In this document: positions 17,253 through 24,350 of the stretch, piece by piece
Layout of the letters: the number at the start of each line of letters is the position of its first letter
How positions within the stretch are numbered: the first letter of the stretch is position 1
From: Paenibacillus sp. BK033
GTDB lineage: Bacteria; Bacillota; Bacilli; Paenibacillales; Paenibacillaceae
Direction of reading: 5' to 3'
DNA length: 64,000 nucleotides
Assembly: GCF_004345425.1 (NCBI RefSeq)
Contig: NZ_SLVP01000004.1
Coordinates: 62,001 to 126,000 of the forward strand
Made by a program: the position numbers and the translations under genes
Notes under the pieces: generated by a model
The model's database searches: none
Seen by the model: only the letters and a program-made list of their open reading frames with translations
Told to the model about the DNA's origin: nothing

Positions 17253-17843
17253 ATGGATCATTCCTTTGTCATCTTGCCTGAAGAGCAAGCACCTGAAGGC
17301 TTAGAGCATTGCGCGCTATGCGAGTTGTCCAAGCAACGGACTCGCGTCATTTGGGGGGAGGGAAATCCGGATGCTCCCCTTATGATGATATTGGATAATC
17401 CGGGAGCCCGGGAGGACAGGGAAGGCAATTCGTTTCTATGCGGCACAAGGGAAGCGTTACAGCTTGGGCTAAGGGAGGCAGGGATAGACAAAGACGATGT
17501 ATATGTAACCTTCTTGCTCAAATGCCGGCCGAGGCGCGCCTACAATAAGCCTGAAGCGAGAACGGCCTGCCTTTCTCATTTACGGCAGCAGCTACTCCAG
17601 AAGCAGCCGACTGTTCTGTTTGGATTCGGTAATGTCGTTGCGGAAGCCTTATTTCCGGACAAGGAGATTGCCAGCGTCAAGGAAATGCGAGGCAGCTGGC
17701 ATGAGTTTCAGGGTACGCCGATCAGCTTTACTTACCATCCGCTGGCCGTGCGAAGACGGCCTAACTTATTCAAGTTCTTTATAGAGGATTTGAGATTCTT
17801 GAAGAAGAAGTGGACGGAAATTAGTCAGACCAAACAAGGCTGA
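17253..17843 (+). CDS. Uracil-DNA glycosylase, family 4-like with Fe-S cysteines
   Basis: The protein has 196 residues from ATG 17253, 22 bp after the ligase stop. The nearest purine-rich site, AAAAGGAG, lies 14 bases away, so the start is not certain. Cys20 and Cys23 (HCALC), then Cys in LLKC and a further Cys 15 residues later, match the Cys pattern that holds the 4Fe-4S cluster of family 4 (UDGa) enzymes. A substrate-binding loop DNPGAREDREG and a late THP-like motif TYHPLAV fit the UDG fold. It removes uracil from DNA, the first step of base excision repair. Its place after the ligase suggests a small repair operon. Confidence 0.87.
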   Translation: MDHSFVILPEEQAPEGLEHCALCELSKQRTRVIWGEGNPDAPLMMILDNPGAREDREGNSFLCGTREALQLGLREAGIDKDDVYVTFLLKCRPRRAYNKPEARTACLSHLRQQLLQKQPTVLFGFGNVVAEALFPDKEIASVKEMRGSWHEFQGTPISFTYHPLAVRRRPNLFKFFIEDLRFLKKKWTEISQTKQG

Positions 17844-17874
17844 GCCGAAGCGGATCGGTTCAGCCTTGTTTGGT
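17829..17874. terminator. Bidirectional terminator shared by convergent genes
   Basis: ACCAAACAAGGCTGA (17829-17843) and TCAGCCTTGTTTGGT (17860-17874) are perfect 15-base complements. The left arm holds the glycosylase stop codon and the right arm, read on the minus strand, holds the stop of the TetR gene. T-rich flanks on the plus side support termination. Confidence 0.75.
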
Positions 17875-18501
17875 TGTCTTCCATACGAGAGGCAAATAAA
17901 TCGTGTCCACGATCTCAAGAACAGCCTCGTCGGTCAGCGGCGTATGCGTGGTGAGCAGCTCGTACCGCACAAGGTCAACCGGAAGGGTGATCACGCGCTC
18001 CGCCAGCCCTTCGAGAACGACCTCGCCCCGCTTTTCGGCGTTCTTCAAAATATTCGTCATGGCGATGGACAGCGGATCCTCCGCTCTTGGCGACAACGTC
18101 ATCTTGGCGTGAAGCTCGTCCCCGTGCAAATCCACCATCAGGCCATGAATGGTCTCGGCCCCAATCAGCTGCATGGGCTTAATAATCCGATCCATTAAGG
18201 AAAGGACGTCATCCCGCAAGCTGCCCGTATCGGGAGTGTCGAGGGAGGGCTTGGGGATATTCTTGATCATTGCGGCGATGACCAGCTTCGCCTTATTCGG
18301 CCACCTGCGGTAGACGGCGGTCTTATTGGTCTTGGCCCGGGTTGCAACGGCCTCCATCGTCATCTTGGAGTAACCGGTTTCCCGCAGCTCCTCCCATGCA
18401 GCGGTCAATATGGCGTTCTCCAGAACGTCCCCGCGTCTCCGCGATCCTCCCGCTTGTTGTTCCTCGTCGTTCGTTTTTCGATCTTGCCGCGAATCCGTCA
18501 T
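17860..18501 (-). CDS. TetR-family repressor of the adjacent MFS exporter
   Basis: The protein has 213 residues from ATG 18501; a TTG four codons upstream is the alternative. After a charged N-terminal arm (about 25 residues) the HTH reads GYSKMTMEAVATRAKTNKTA, followed by YRRWPNK, a variant that is common in one TetR subgroup with a C-terminal TetR_C domain. It is divergent from the exporter at 18650, and the 20-bp palindrome at 18605-18624 lies between them. It probably represses the exporter and perhaps itself. Confidence 0.9.
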   Translation of the reverse strand: MTDSRQDRKTNDEEQQAGGSRRRGDVLENAILTAAWEELRETGYSKMTMEAVATRAKTNKTAVYRRWPNKAKLVIAAMIKNIPKPSLDTPDTGSLRDDVLSLMDRIIKPMQLIGAETIHGLMVDLHGDELHAKMTLSPRAEDPLSIAMTNILKNAEKRGEVVLEGLAERVITLPVDLVRYELLTTHTPLTDEAVLEIVDTIYLPLVWKTTKQG

Positions 18502-18604
18502 ATCTTGTTCCAACTCCCGCGTTGTGTTAGGACAACGTCCTTCTAGACTCTTTGTAAATAGTATATTGCATTTTCGCTAGAATTATAATATTGTATTCCA
18601 ATAA

Positions 18605-18624
18605 GGTACGGTACGTACCGTACC
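18605..18624. promoter_or_regulatory. Perfect 20-bp palindrome, TetR operator candidate
   Basis: GGTACGGTACGTACCGTACC is its own reverse complement. It sits 25 bases before the exporter start and just after TATAAT at 18584-18589, where a bound repressor would block transcription. It is made of GGTAC/GTACC units repeated every 5-6 bases. Confidence 0.8.
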
Positions 18625-18649
18625 CTAAATGGCAGAGAGGTGAATAACG

Positions 18650-20083
18650 ATGGTCAAAAGCCAAGCGGAGGCAGTCAAAGCACCAAAGGAAAAGATGGAT
18701 CCCGGCATTTTAAAAATCGCGCTTATTCTTGTTCTCGGAGCTCTTGTTCCCTTGCTGGACTCAACCATGATTAACGTGGCAATCGATACGCTTGCGGTTG
18801 ATTTGCACAGCACGGTATCGACCACGCAATGGGTAATAACGGGATACGTACTCACGATGGGACTTGCGGTTCCGGTATCGGGATGGGCTATACAGCGATT
18901 CGGCGGGAAGAACTTATATCTGTTCTCCCTGGGGCTGTTTCTAGTCTCTTCGCTCCTATGCTCGCTGGCATGGAACACCGAAAGCTTGATTGGCTTTCGG
19001 CTATTGCAAGGAGCTGGCGCGGGGCTGCTCGTCCCTACGATCACGAACGTGCTGGTTCAATCGGCTGGCGGAAGCGGGCTCGGAAGGCTAATCGCGCTTA
19101 TTAGCATCCCAACGCTAATCGGTCCGATTCTTGGACCGGTAATTGGCGGACTCATTATGGACAACATGAGCTGGCGTTGGATCTTCTACGTTAACATCCC
19201 GGTTATGCTGGTCGCGTTATGGCTGTCCTGGCGGCACATTCCCAAAGGCGAGGCTGCCGCAAAGAAACCGAAATTCGACATTCTTGGACTTGTGCTATTG
19301 TCTCCGGCATTCGCGGCCCTAATCTACGGGATTTCAGAGATCAGCTCCGACGGGCTTTCTTCGGCGGAGGCCATCATTCCGCTTGCGGCGGGTATTGTGT
19401 TGATGGCCGCTTATATCGTATATGCGTTGCGAACGAAGCAAGCCCCATTGCTTGATTTGCATCTTTTCCGTTCCCGGCACTTCCTGGCATCCAACATCAT
19501 TTTGTTCTTCTCGGGTATGGTCATGAACGGCGCTATGCTGCTGCTCCCGCTCTATTACGAGCAGGTTCGCGGCGAAAGCGTTCTGACGACGGGGCTTCTC
19601 TTGATTCCTCAAGGGGTTGGGATGCTGCTTACGAGGAGCTGGATCGGAAAACTGGCAGACCGCGTGGGTTCAAGAAACATTGTGCTTGTCAGCTTGGCGG
19701 TCACGCTGCTGTCCAGCATTCCGTTCGCTTTGGCCGGAACGGATACGAGCCATATCGTGCTTGGCGCGGCGCAGCTTGTACGCGGGGCGGCGATGAACGG
19801 GATCTTTATTCCGATTATGGTATCGGCTTATGAAGGACTGCAGAAGGAGCAAATTCCGCATGCAAGCATCTCGACGCGGATTTTCCAGACGATTGGGGGA
19901 GCATTCGGTTCGGCTGTCTTGGCAACGGTTATCGGACATCAGCTGAAAAGCGGAACCGGCGGGAGCCTCGCTTCGCTTGCCGATGCTTATCAGGTTGCTT
20001 TCTGGTGGTCGGCCGGGTTTGCGGCCGTGTCCTTTCTTCCTGCTTTATTATTATCCAACCGCAAGAAACAAAAAGCGGATTAA
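18650..20083 (+). CDS. DHA2-type MFS multidrug exporter
   Basis: The protein has 477 residues from ATG 18650 with AGGTGA 7 bases ahead. The first helix motif LLDSTMINVAI, then TTQWVITGYVL and a GRR-less loop GWAIQRFGGKNLY, mark the 14-helix DHA2 (EmrB/QacA-like) family of proton-driven exporters. The 20-residue N-terminal tail is charged. It is under the divergent TetR repressor. The substrate is probably an amphipathic toxic compound. Confidence 0.9.
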   Translation: MVKSQAEAVKAPKEKMDPGILKIALILVLGALVPLLDSTMINVAIDTLAVDLHSTVSTTQWVITGYVLTMGLAVPVSGWAIQRFGGKNLYLFSLGLFLVSSLLCSLAWNTESLIGFRLLQGAGAGLLVPTITNVLVQSAGGSGLGRLIALISIPTLIGPILGPVIGGLIMDNMSWRWIFYVNIPVMLVALWLSWRHIPKGEAAAKKPKFDILGLVLLSPAFAALIYGISEISSDGLSSAEAIIPLAAGIVLMAAYIVYALRTKQAPLLDLHLFRSRHFLASNIILFFSGMVMNGAMLLLPLYYEQVRGESVLTTGLLLIPQGVGMLLTRSWIGKLADRVGSRNIVLVSLAVTLLSSIPFALAGTDTSHIVLGAAQLVRGAAMNGIFIPIMVSAYEGLQKEQIPHASISTRIFQTIGGAFGSAVLATVIGHQLKSGTGGSLASLADAYQVAFWWSAGFAAVSFLPALLLSNRKKQKAD

Positions 20084-20094
20084 ACTTATCCGCT

Positions 20095-20128
20095 AAAAGG
20101 CCATCTGGCAGGATGGCCTTTTTATTTT
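20095..20128 (+). terminator. Rho-independent terminator after MFS exporter
   Basis: AAAAGGCCATC and GATGGCCTTTT flank a short loop and end in TTTTTATTTTT. A second small inverted repeat, AGCGGAT/ATCCGCT (20074-20094), lies over the stop codon. Confidence 0.9.
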
Positions 20129-20384
20129 TGTTCATTTGTCCGAATCGGCCAGGAGCACCAGCCTAAAACTAAAATTAAGGCGTCGAAATAATGGACGGCT
20201 GCTCGACAAAAGTATCAAATATATTACATTTATCGGCGAAATGTTCAGTATATTCAGTATAGTAAAATTACTTGCGCAGTAGGTATACTAGAAGTATGCC
20301 TATTCGTGTACATACAATATAAACGGCCAGTATTATAATAAGCTGCAACGCAGAACAATTGCAGCAGATCGGGGATAAGTACGG
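20129..20384. other. Gene-free leader of the kinase-STAS gene
   Basis: No supported frame. AGGTATACT (20281-20289) and AGTATGCCT (20293-20301) form an imperfect 21-bp palindrome, an operator candidate. TTCAGTAT is repeated directly within 20243-20260. GCTGCAA/TTGCAGC (20342-20348 and 20359-20365) form a hairpin just before the kinase ribosome region. Confidence 0.5.
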
Positions 20385-21932
20385 ATGCAGGAAAAGGAAG
20401 GCGCCGCAGGAATCAAAAGAAATGACATCCATCTGAGTCAGCTGGCTTCCGTGGGGCAAATAGCCGCGGGAATCGCTCATGAGGTTAAAAATCCCCTGAC
20501 TGCCGTTAAGGGCTTTTTACAGCTTCTCAAAGAAAAGAACGAACGCAAGTACATAGAGATTGCCGAGTCGGAGCTGGGTAACGCGATTAATATCCTGCAA
20601 AATCTTTTGCATGTATCCAAGCCCGATTTGGAGGAAGAGCCGTACGTTGGGATCGATCTGTCGGTAGAACTGGATTCGTTAACCCAGCTGTTTCAGGATC
20701 AAATGTACCGGGTTTCGGTTCATACGAATTTACGAGATCCGGGCTCTTACATCAAGGGCAAAAAGAATCAGCTTAAAAAGGTTTTTTTCAATTTGCTTAA
20801 AAACGCCTTTGAGGCGATTCCGGGTAACGGATCTATTTCGATTGAACACATGGCGACGGAGAATGAAGTGATCGTCTGTATTCAAGACAGCGGGGTCGGT
20901 ATTCCCAAAGAAAAGCTTGGATTGCTCGGAACGCCATTCTATACGACGAAGGAAAACGGAACGGGCATGGGATTAACTCTCGTTTTCTCCGTCATTTATC
21001 AGCATAATGGAGCAATCGAAGTGCAAAGCTCGGAAAATGAAGGCACCAAGTTTACCATCACATTTCCGAAAGGAACAAACCATATAAAATGGAAAGAGGT
21101 AGTTTATGTGGAATTGGAAGCCACAATGAATATGAAAGACTTCTTTATCATTAACCGGGATAATTTCGAACAAAGGCTGTTGCTCGAAGCAGTTAACGTG
21201 CGGGATAAAATTGAGGAGATCCTCACCATCGGCAATATCAATCTGCTGGATAACGCGCACAAGCTGGTCCTCTTCATCATCGACGGGAAGGAGCACGAGA
21301 CGATTGCCTTTGCCAAGCAGGAGGGAGTCACTTGGGCAAAGCATTCTTTAACCCTCGCATTCAAGCTGGAGTGGGTTCAGGCAGTACGGCGTGTCATGTG
21401 GGACTTCCTGTACAATTACGACCGTCTGAACAATCATAACGATAGCAAAGAACATTATTACAGCATGGAGAAGAGCATTAACCAACTGATGGATCAATTC
21501 CTCAATCAGTTTTTTATAAGCTACTCTTTATTCAAGGATGATCTCATCCAGGCGCAGCGGGCAATGGTAGAAGATTTGTCCGTTCCGATTATTCCGCTAA
21601 CGAAAGCAACCTCCATTCTGACTCTGATCGGGACGATTGACGAGATCCGGGCCAACATCATTGAGGATAAGGTTATATCGCAAATCGGCAACAACCGGAT
21701 TGAAACGTTAATTATAGATATGTCAGGCGTCATGGGGATGGAGGAGAGCGTCATCAGACAGCTTATCCATGTCTTCGACGGGATTCAAATGATGGGCTGC
21801 CAGCCGATTGTGACCGGACTTAGGCCGGAGATCGTGAAGAGTATGATCCGGTCAGGCATATCCTTTGAACATAAAGCCATAACCAAAGGAACGCTTCAAC
21901 AAGCACTGGAGGATTACCTGACTATCAGGTAA
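20385..21932 (+). CDS. Cytosolic histidine kinase fused to RsbR-like and STAS domains
   Basis: The protein has 515 residues. An in-frame TAA at 20376 fixes the start at ATG 20385. No sensor or membrane segment precedes the kinase: HisKA with AGIAHEVKNPLTAVKGF (His at about residue 37), then an ATPase domain with LKNAFEAIP (N box), DSGVGIP, TPFYTTKENGTGMGL and an end at about 225. Residues about 240-395 form a helical domain like the N-terminal part of RsbR-family stressosome proteins. Residues about 400-512 are a STAS domain with IDMSGV and TGLRPEIVKSM, where RsbR has DLTGV and AGIRPEIA. It may link a phosphorelay (sporulation kinases have this HisKA type) to general stress signalling. No response regulator is adjacent. 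Confidence 0.88.
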   Translation: MQEKEGAAGIKRNDIHLSQLASVGQIAAGIAHEVKNPLTAVKGFLQLLKEKNERKYIEIAESELGNAINILQNLLHVSKPDLEEEPYVGIDLSVELDSLTQLFQDQMYRVSVHTNLRDPGSYIKGKKNQLKKVFFNLLKNAFEAIPGNGSISIEHMATENEVIVCIQDSGVGIPKEKLGLLGTPFYTTKENGTGMGLTLVFSVIYQHNGAIEVQSSENEGTKFTITFPKGTNHIKWKEVVYVELEATMNMKDFFIINRDNFEQRLLLEAVNVRDKIEEILTIGNINLLDNAHKLVLFIIDGKEHETIAFAKQEGVTWAKHSLTLAFKLEWVQAVRRVMWDFLYNYDRLNNHNDSKEHYYSMEKSINQLMDQFLNQFFISYSLFKDDLIQAQRAMVEDLSVPIIPLTKATSILTLIGTIDEIRANIIEDKVISQIGNNRIETLIIDMSGVMGMEESVIRQLIHVFDGIQMMGCQPIVTGLRPEIVKSMIRSGISFEHKAITKGTLQQALEDYLTIR

Positions 21933-21993
21933 GCGAATCTGCGGAATTGTCATGAACAAGTTCCTGATTAGAGGCTGTCTGCCAAACATTTTT

Positions 21994-22002
21994 TGGTATA
22001 AT
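21994..22002 (+). promoter_or_regulatory. Extended -10 promoter element
   Basis: TGGTATAAT at 21994-22002 is a full extended -10 (TG-N-TATAAT). The -35 region is weak. It lies 59 bases before the start of the gene at 22061. Confidence 0.6.
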
Positions 22003-22060
22003 ATCTGATAGATTAGGAATCCTGTAAATAGGAAAATTTCGTGAGAGAAGAGGAATGGGA

Positions 22061-22522
22061 ATGTCCTACACCGTTGATTTTAAAAATGTGTCTACCGTTG
22101 GCCTGGAATCCTCGCCTGTGGCCGAAGCGCTGGCCGGTCTTCGCGCCAACGAAGCCCGCTATTTCATGACCAAGTACAAGCATGAGTTTACGGTTGTACC
22201 CGCCAGCGAAAGTCAGGAAGCACTGGATTACGTGAACCGGATCTTGCAGGAACGCAATATCGAATTCTCGGCAAAACCGTTGGAGACTTCGCAGTTCCAA
22301 GTAGAGAACATCAAATTTACCTACGTCTTTTATGAAGACGGACTAGCACTTAACGTGATGTACACGGTAGACGATGCGAAGAAGCGGGCCGTTGGGTTCA
22401 AGCTTTCCGAAGGCATGGAGATTCCGCAGGAGCTGGAAGGGAAATTCAAATTCGCCAGACAGAAATCCAAGCTGGCCGGCACGATTCGCGGCTCGTTTTT
22501 CGTCATTAAAGGCGAATACTAA
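22061..22522 (+). CDS. Unrecognised cytosolic protein, 153 residues
   Basis: ATG 22061 was chosen because AGAGGA ends 8 bases upstream; ATG 22055 is too close to that site. The protein has no membrane segment or signal peptide and an alternating pattern of short beta strands (ENIKFTYVFYEDGLALNVMY, KLAGTIRGSFFVIKG) with two helices in the first half. I do not recognise a family. It has its own extended -10 promoter and terminator, so it is a single-gene unit that appears to be well expressed. Confidence 0.75.
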   Translation: MSYTVDFKNVSTVGLESSPVAEALAGLRANEARYFMTKYKHEFTVVPASESQEALDYVNRILQERNIEFSAKPLETSQFQVENIKFTYVFYEDGLALNVMYTVDDAKKRAVGFKLSEGMEIPQELEGKFKFARQKSKLAGTIRGSFFVIKGEY

Positions 22523-22589
22523 GAGAATAACTGGAAGAACGGATTCACGAACGGGTTAGAAGGCTTATAACGGCCATCCGCTCAAATCC

Positions 22590-22625
22590 AACAGGCTGCT
22601 CCTTTTATAAGGGGTAGCCTGTTTG
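22590..22625 (+). terminator. Terminator-like hairpin
   Basis: AACAGGCTGCTCCTT (22590-22604) pairs with AAGGGGTAGCCTGTT (22609-22623) with one or two wobble pairs; the T tail is short. Confidence 0.65.
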
Positions 22626-22645
22626 CCGTTCATAATCTAATAAAA

Positions 22646-22669
22646 TGTTGTCAACAGTATGATTGACAA
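22646..22669. promoter_or_regulatory. Candidate mannitol operator
   Basis: TTGTCA (22648-22653) and TGACAA (22664-22669) form an inverted repeat with a 10-base spacer; TGTTGTCAACA (22646-22656) is a smaller palindrome in the same place. Mannitol activators of the MtlR group in Firmicutes are known to use TTGNCA...TGNCAA half-sites. The site lies about 120 bp ahead of mtlA, a fitting place for MtlR to act, but the match is short. Confidence 0.45.
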
Positions 22670-22723
22670 AACCTCGTTTTCCTTTTGTTGTTCTGGCGCG
22701 AGGCATCATTTACGATGATAGTA

Positions 22724-22749
22724 ACCCGGGCGGCACTGCCGGCCCGGGT
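22724..22749 (+). promoter_or_regulatory. GC-rich hairpin in the mtlA leader
   Basis: ACCCGGGC (22724-22731) and GCCCGGGT (22742-22749) pair around GGCACTGCCG, which can itself fold. The stem ends 37 bases before ATG and is followed by A-rich sequence rather than T, so it is not a terminator. It may act on mRNA stability or translation. Confidence 0.5.
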
Positions 22750-22786
22750 AAAAAAGAAAGCGATTTTATAGAGGAGGAACCCAAAT

Positions 22787-24265
22787 ATGCAGCACGTGCA
22801 AAACAGTTCTCCGACCGGGGGAATTCGTGTGGGAGTCCAGAAATTCGGACGTTTTCTCAGCGGTATGGTTATGCCCAATATTGGTGCTTTTATAGCATGG
22901 GGGATCATAACGGCGTTGTTCATTCCTACGGGATGGCTGCCCAACGAGACCCTTGCAAAGCTTGTTGATCCGATTATCAAGTACCTGCTTCCGCTTCTGA
23001 TCGGTTATACGGGCGGTACGATGATTCATAAACAGCGCGGCGGCGTTATCGGCGCTCTGATGACGATGGGCATCATCGTGGGTACGGAAATCCCGATGTT
23101 CCTTGGGGCTATGATTTGCGGTCCGCTGGCCGCATGGGTATTGAAGCAATTCGATAAATCGATCGAGGGGAAAATCAAATCCGGCTTCGAAATGCTGGTA
23201 AACAATTTCTCGCTTGGCATTATCGGCGCGATTCTTACTTTGATCTCTTATTCCGGCGTTGGTCCGGTAATCGAGCAATTAACCAAGATTCTTTCTAACG
23301 GCGTAGAGTTCCTGGTTAATCATAACCTGATCCCGCTGGCCAACATTATTATTGAACCTGCAAAAATTCTGTTCCTCAACAATGCCATTAACCATGGCGT
23401 ATTGAGTCCGATTGCATTGGAAGAAGCGTCCCGGACAGGGCAATCGATTCTCTTCATGCTGGAATCGAACCCGGGTCCAGGCCTCGGCATTCTGCTTGCT
23501 TACATGATCGCAGGCCGCGGCTCGGCGAAGCAATCGGCTTCCGGCGCGGCGATTATTCACTTCTTCGGCGGTATTCACGAGATTTACTTCCCGTACATCC
23601 TGATGAATCCGCGTCTGATTCTGGCGGTTATCGCCGGCGGCGTTACCGGTACCTTCACCTTCTCGCTGTTTGGAGCGGGTCTAGTTGCTCCGCCTTCGCC
23701 GGGCAGTATCTTTGCTTACATTGCCATGGCTCCAAAAGGCGGCCTTCTTGCGGCTCTTAGCGGTATCGTAACCGCTGCTATCGTATCGTTTGTTATTGCG
23801 GCTCTGCTGCTCAAGACAACGAAGAAAGAGGCTGCGGACGGAGACGATCTCGAACAGGCTTCGGCAAGAATGAAAGAAATGAAGGCGGCGGGCAATACGG
23901 CGGCAGCGGCAACAGCGGTTGCGGCTCCGGCAGCGGCTTCGCAAGCCGCTCAGCATGCTGAGGCAGCAAGCGAAACGGTCAAAGCGAAAGAGGATGTCCA
24001 TAAAATCGTCTTCTCCTGCGACGCCGGCATGGGCTCCAGCGCAATGGGCGCATCGATTCTTCGCAAGAAGATGAAAGCCGCAGGCTCGGACGTTACGGTC
24101 ATTAATACGGCAATCAGCGATATTCCCGGCGATGCCGACATCGTCATTACGCACAAAACGCTGACGGACCGCGCTAAAATCCAGGCGCCGAAAGCCGAGC
24201 ATATCTCAATCGATAATTTCTTGAAAAGTCCGGAGTATGACAAACTCGTAGACCGGCTTTCGTAA
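22787..24265 (+). CDS. mtlA: Mannitol-specific PTS permease, EIICB
   Basis: The protein has 492 residues from ATG 22787, AGGAGG 9 bases ahead. Residues about 15-345 are the EIIC membrane domain with FFGGIHEIYFPYI, the GIHE substrate-site motif. An Ala-rich linker follows (about 365-400, rich in A, T and E). The last 90 residues are EIIB with FSCDAGMGSSAMGAS, where Cys411 carries the phosphate. Mannitol is taken up and phosphorylated to mannitol-1-phosphate. The EIIA domain is absent and is supplied by mtlF, the usual Firmicutes arrangement. It is the first of six genes. Confidence 0.96.
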   Translation: MQHVQNSSPTGGIRVGVQKFGRFLSGMVMPNIGAFIAWGIITALFIPTGWLPNETLAKLVDPIIKYLLPLLIGYTGGTMIHKQRGGVIGALMTMGIIVGTEIPMFLGAMICGPLAAWVLKQFDKSIEGKIKSGFEMLVNNFSLGIIGAILTLISYSGVGPVIEQLTKILSNGVEFLVNHNLIPLANIIIEPAKILFLNNAINHGVLSPIALEEASRTGQSILFMLESNPGPGLGILLAYMIAGRGSAKQSASGAAIIHFFGGIHEIYFPYILMNPRLILAVIAGGVTGTFTFSLFGAGLVAPPSPGSIFAYIAMAPKGGLLAALSGIVTAAIVSFVIAALLLKTTKKEAADGDDLEQASARMKEMKAAGNTAAAATAVAAPAAASQAAQHAEAASETVKAKEDVHKIVFSCDAGMGSSAMGASILRKKMKAAGSDVTVINTAISDIPGDADIVITHKTLTDRAKIQAPKAEHISIDNFLKSPEYDKLVDRLS

Positions 24266-24350
24266 GAATCCTTTCTCATCAAGGCTGCCAGCGCTGGAGA
24301 TTATTTTCCGGCGTTGGGGCCATTCTATCGTTATAGGAAGGGTTGTGTGA

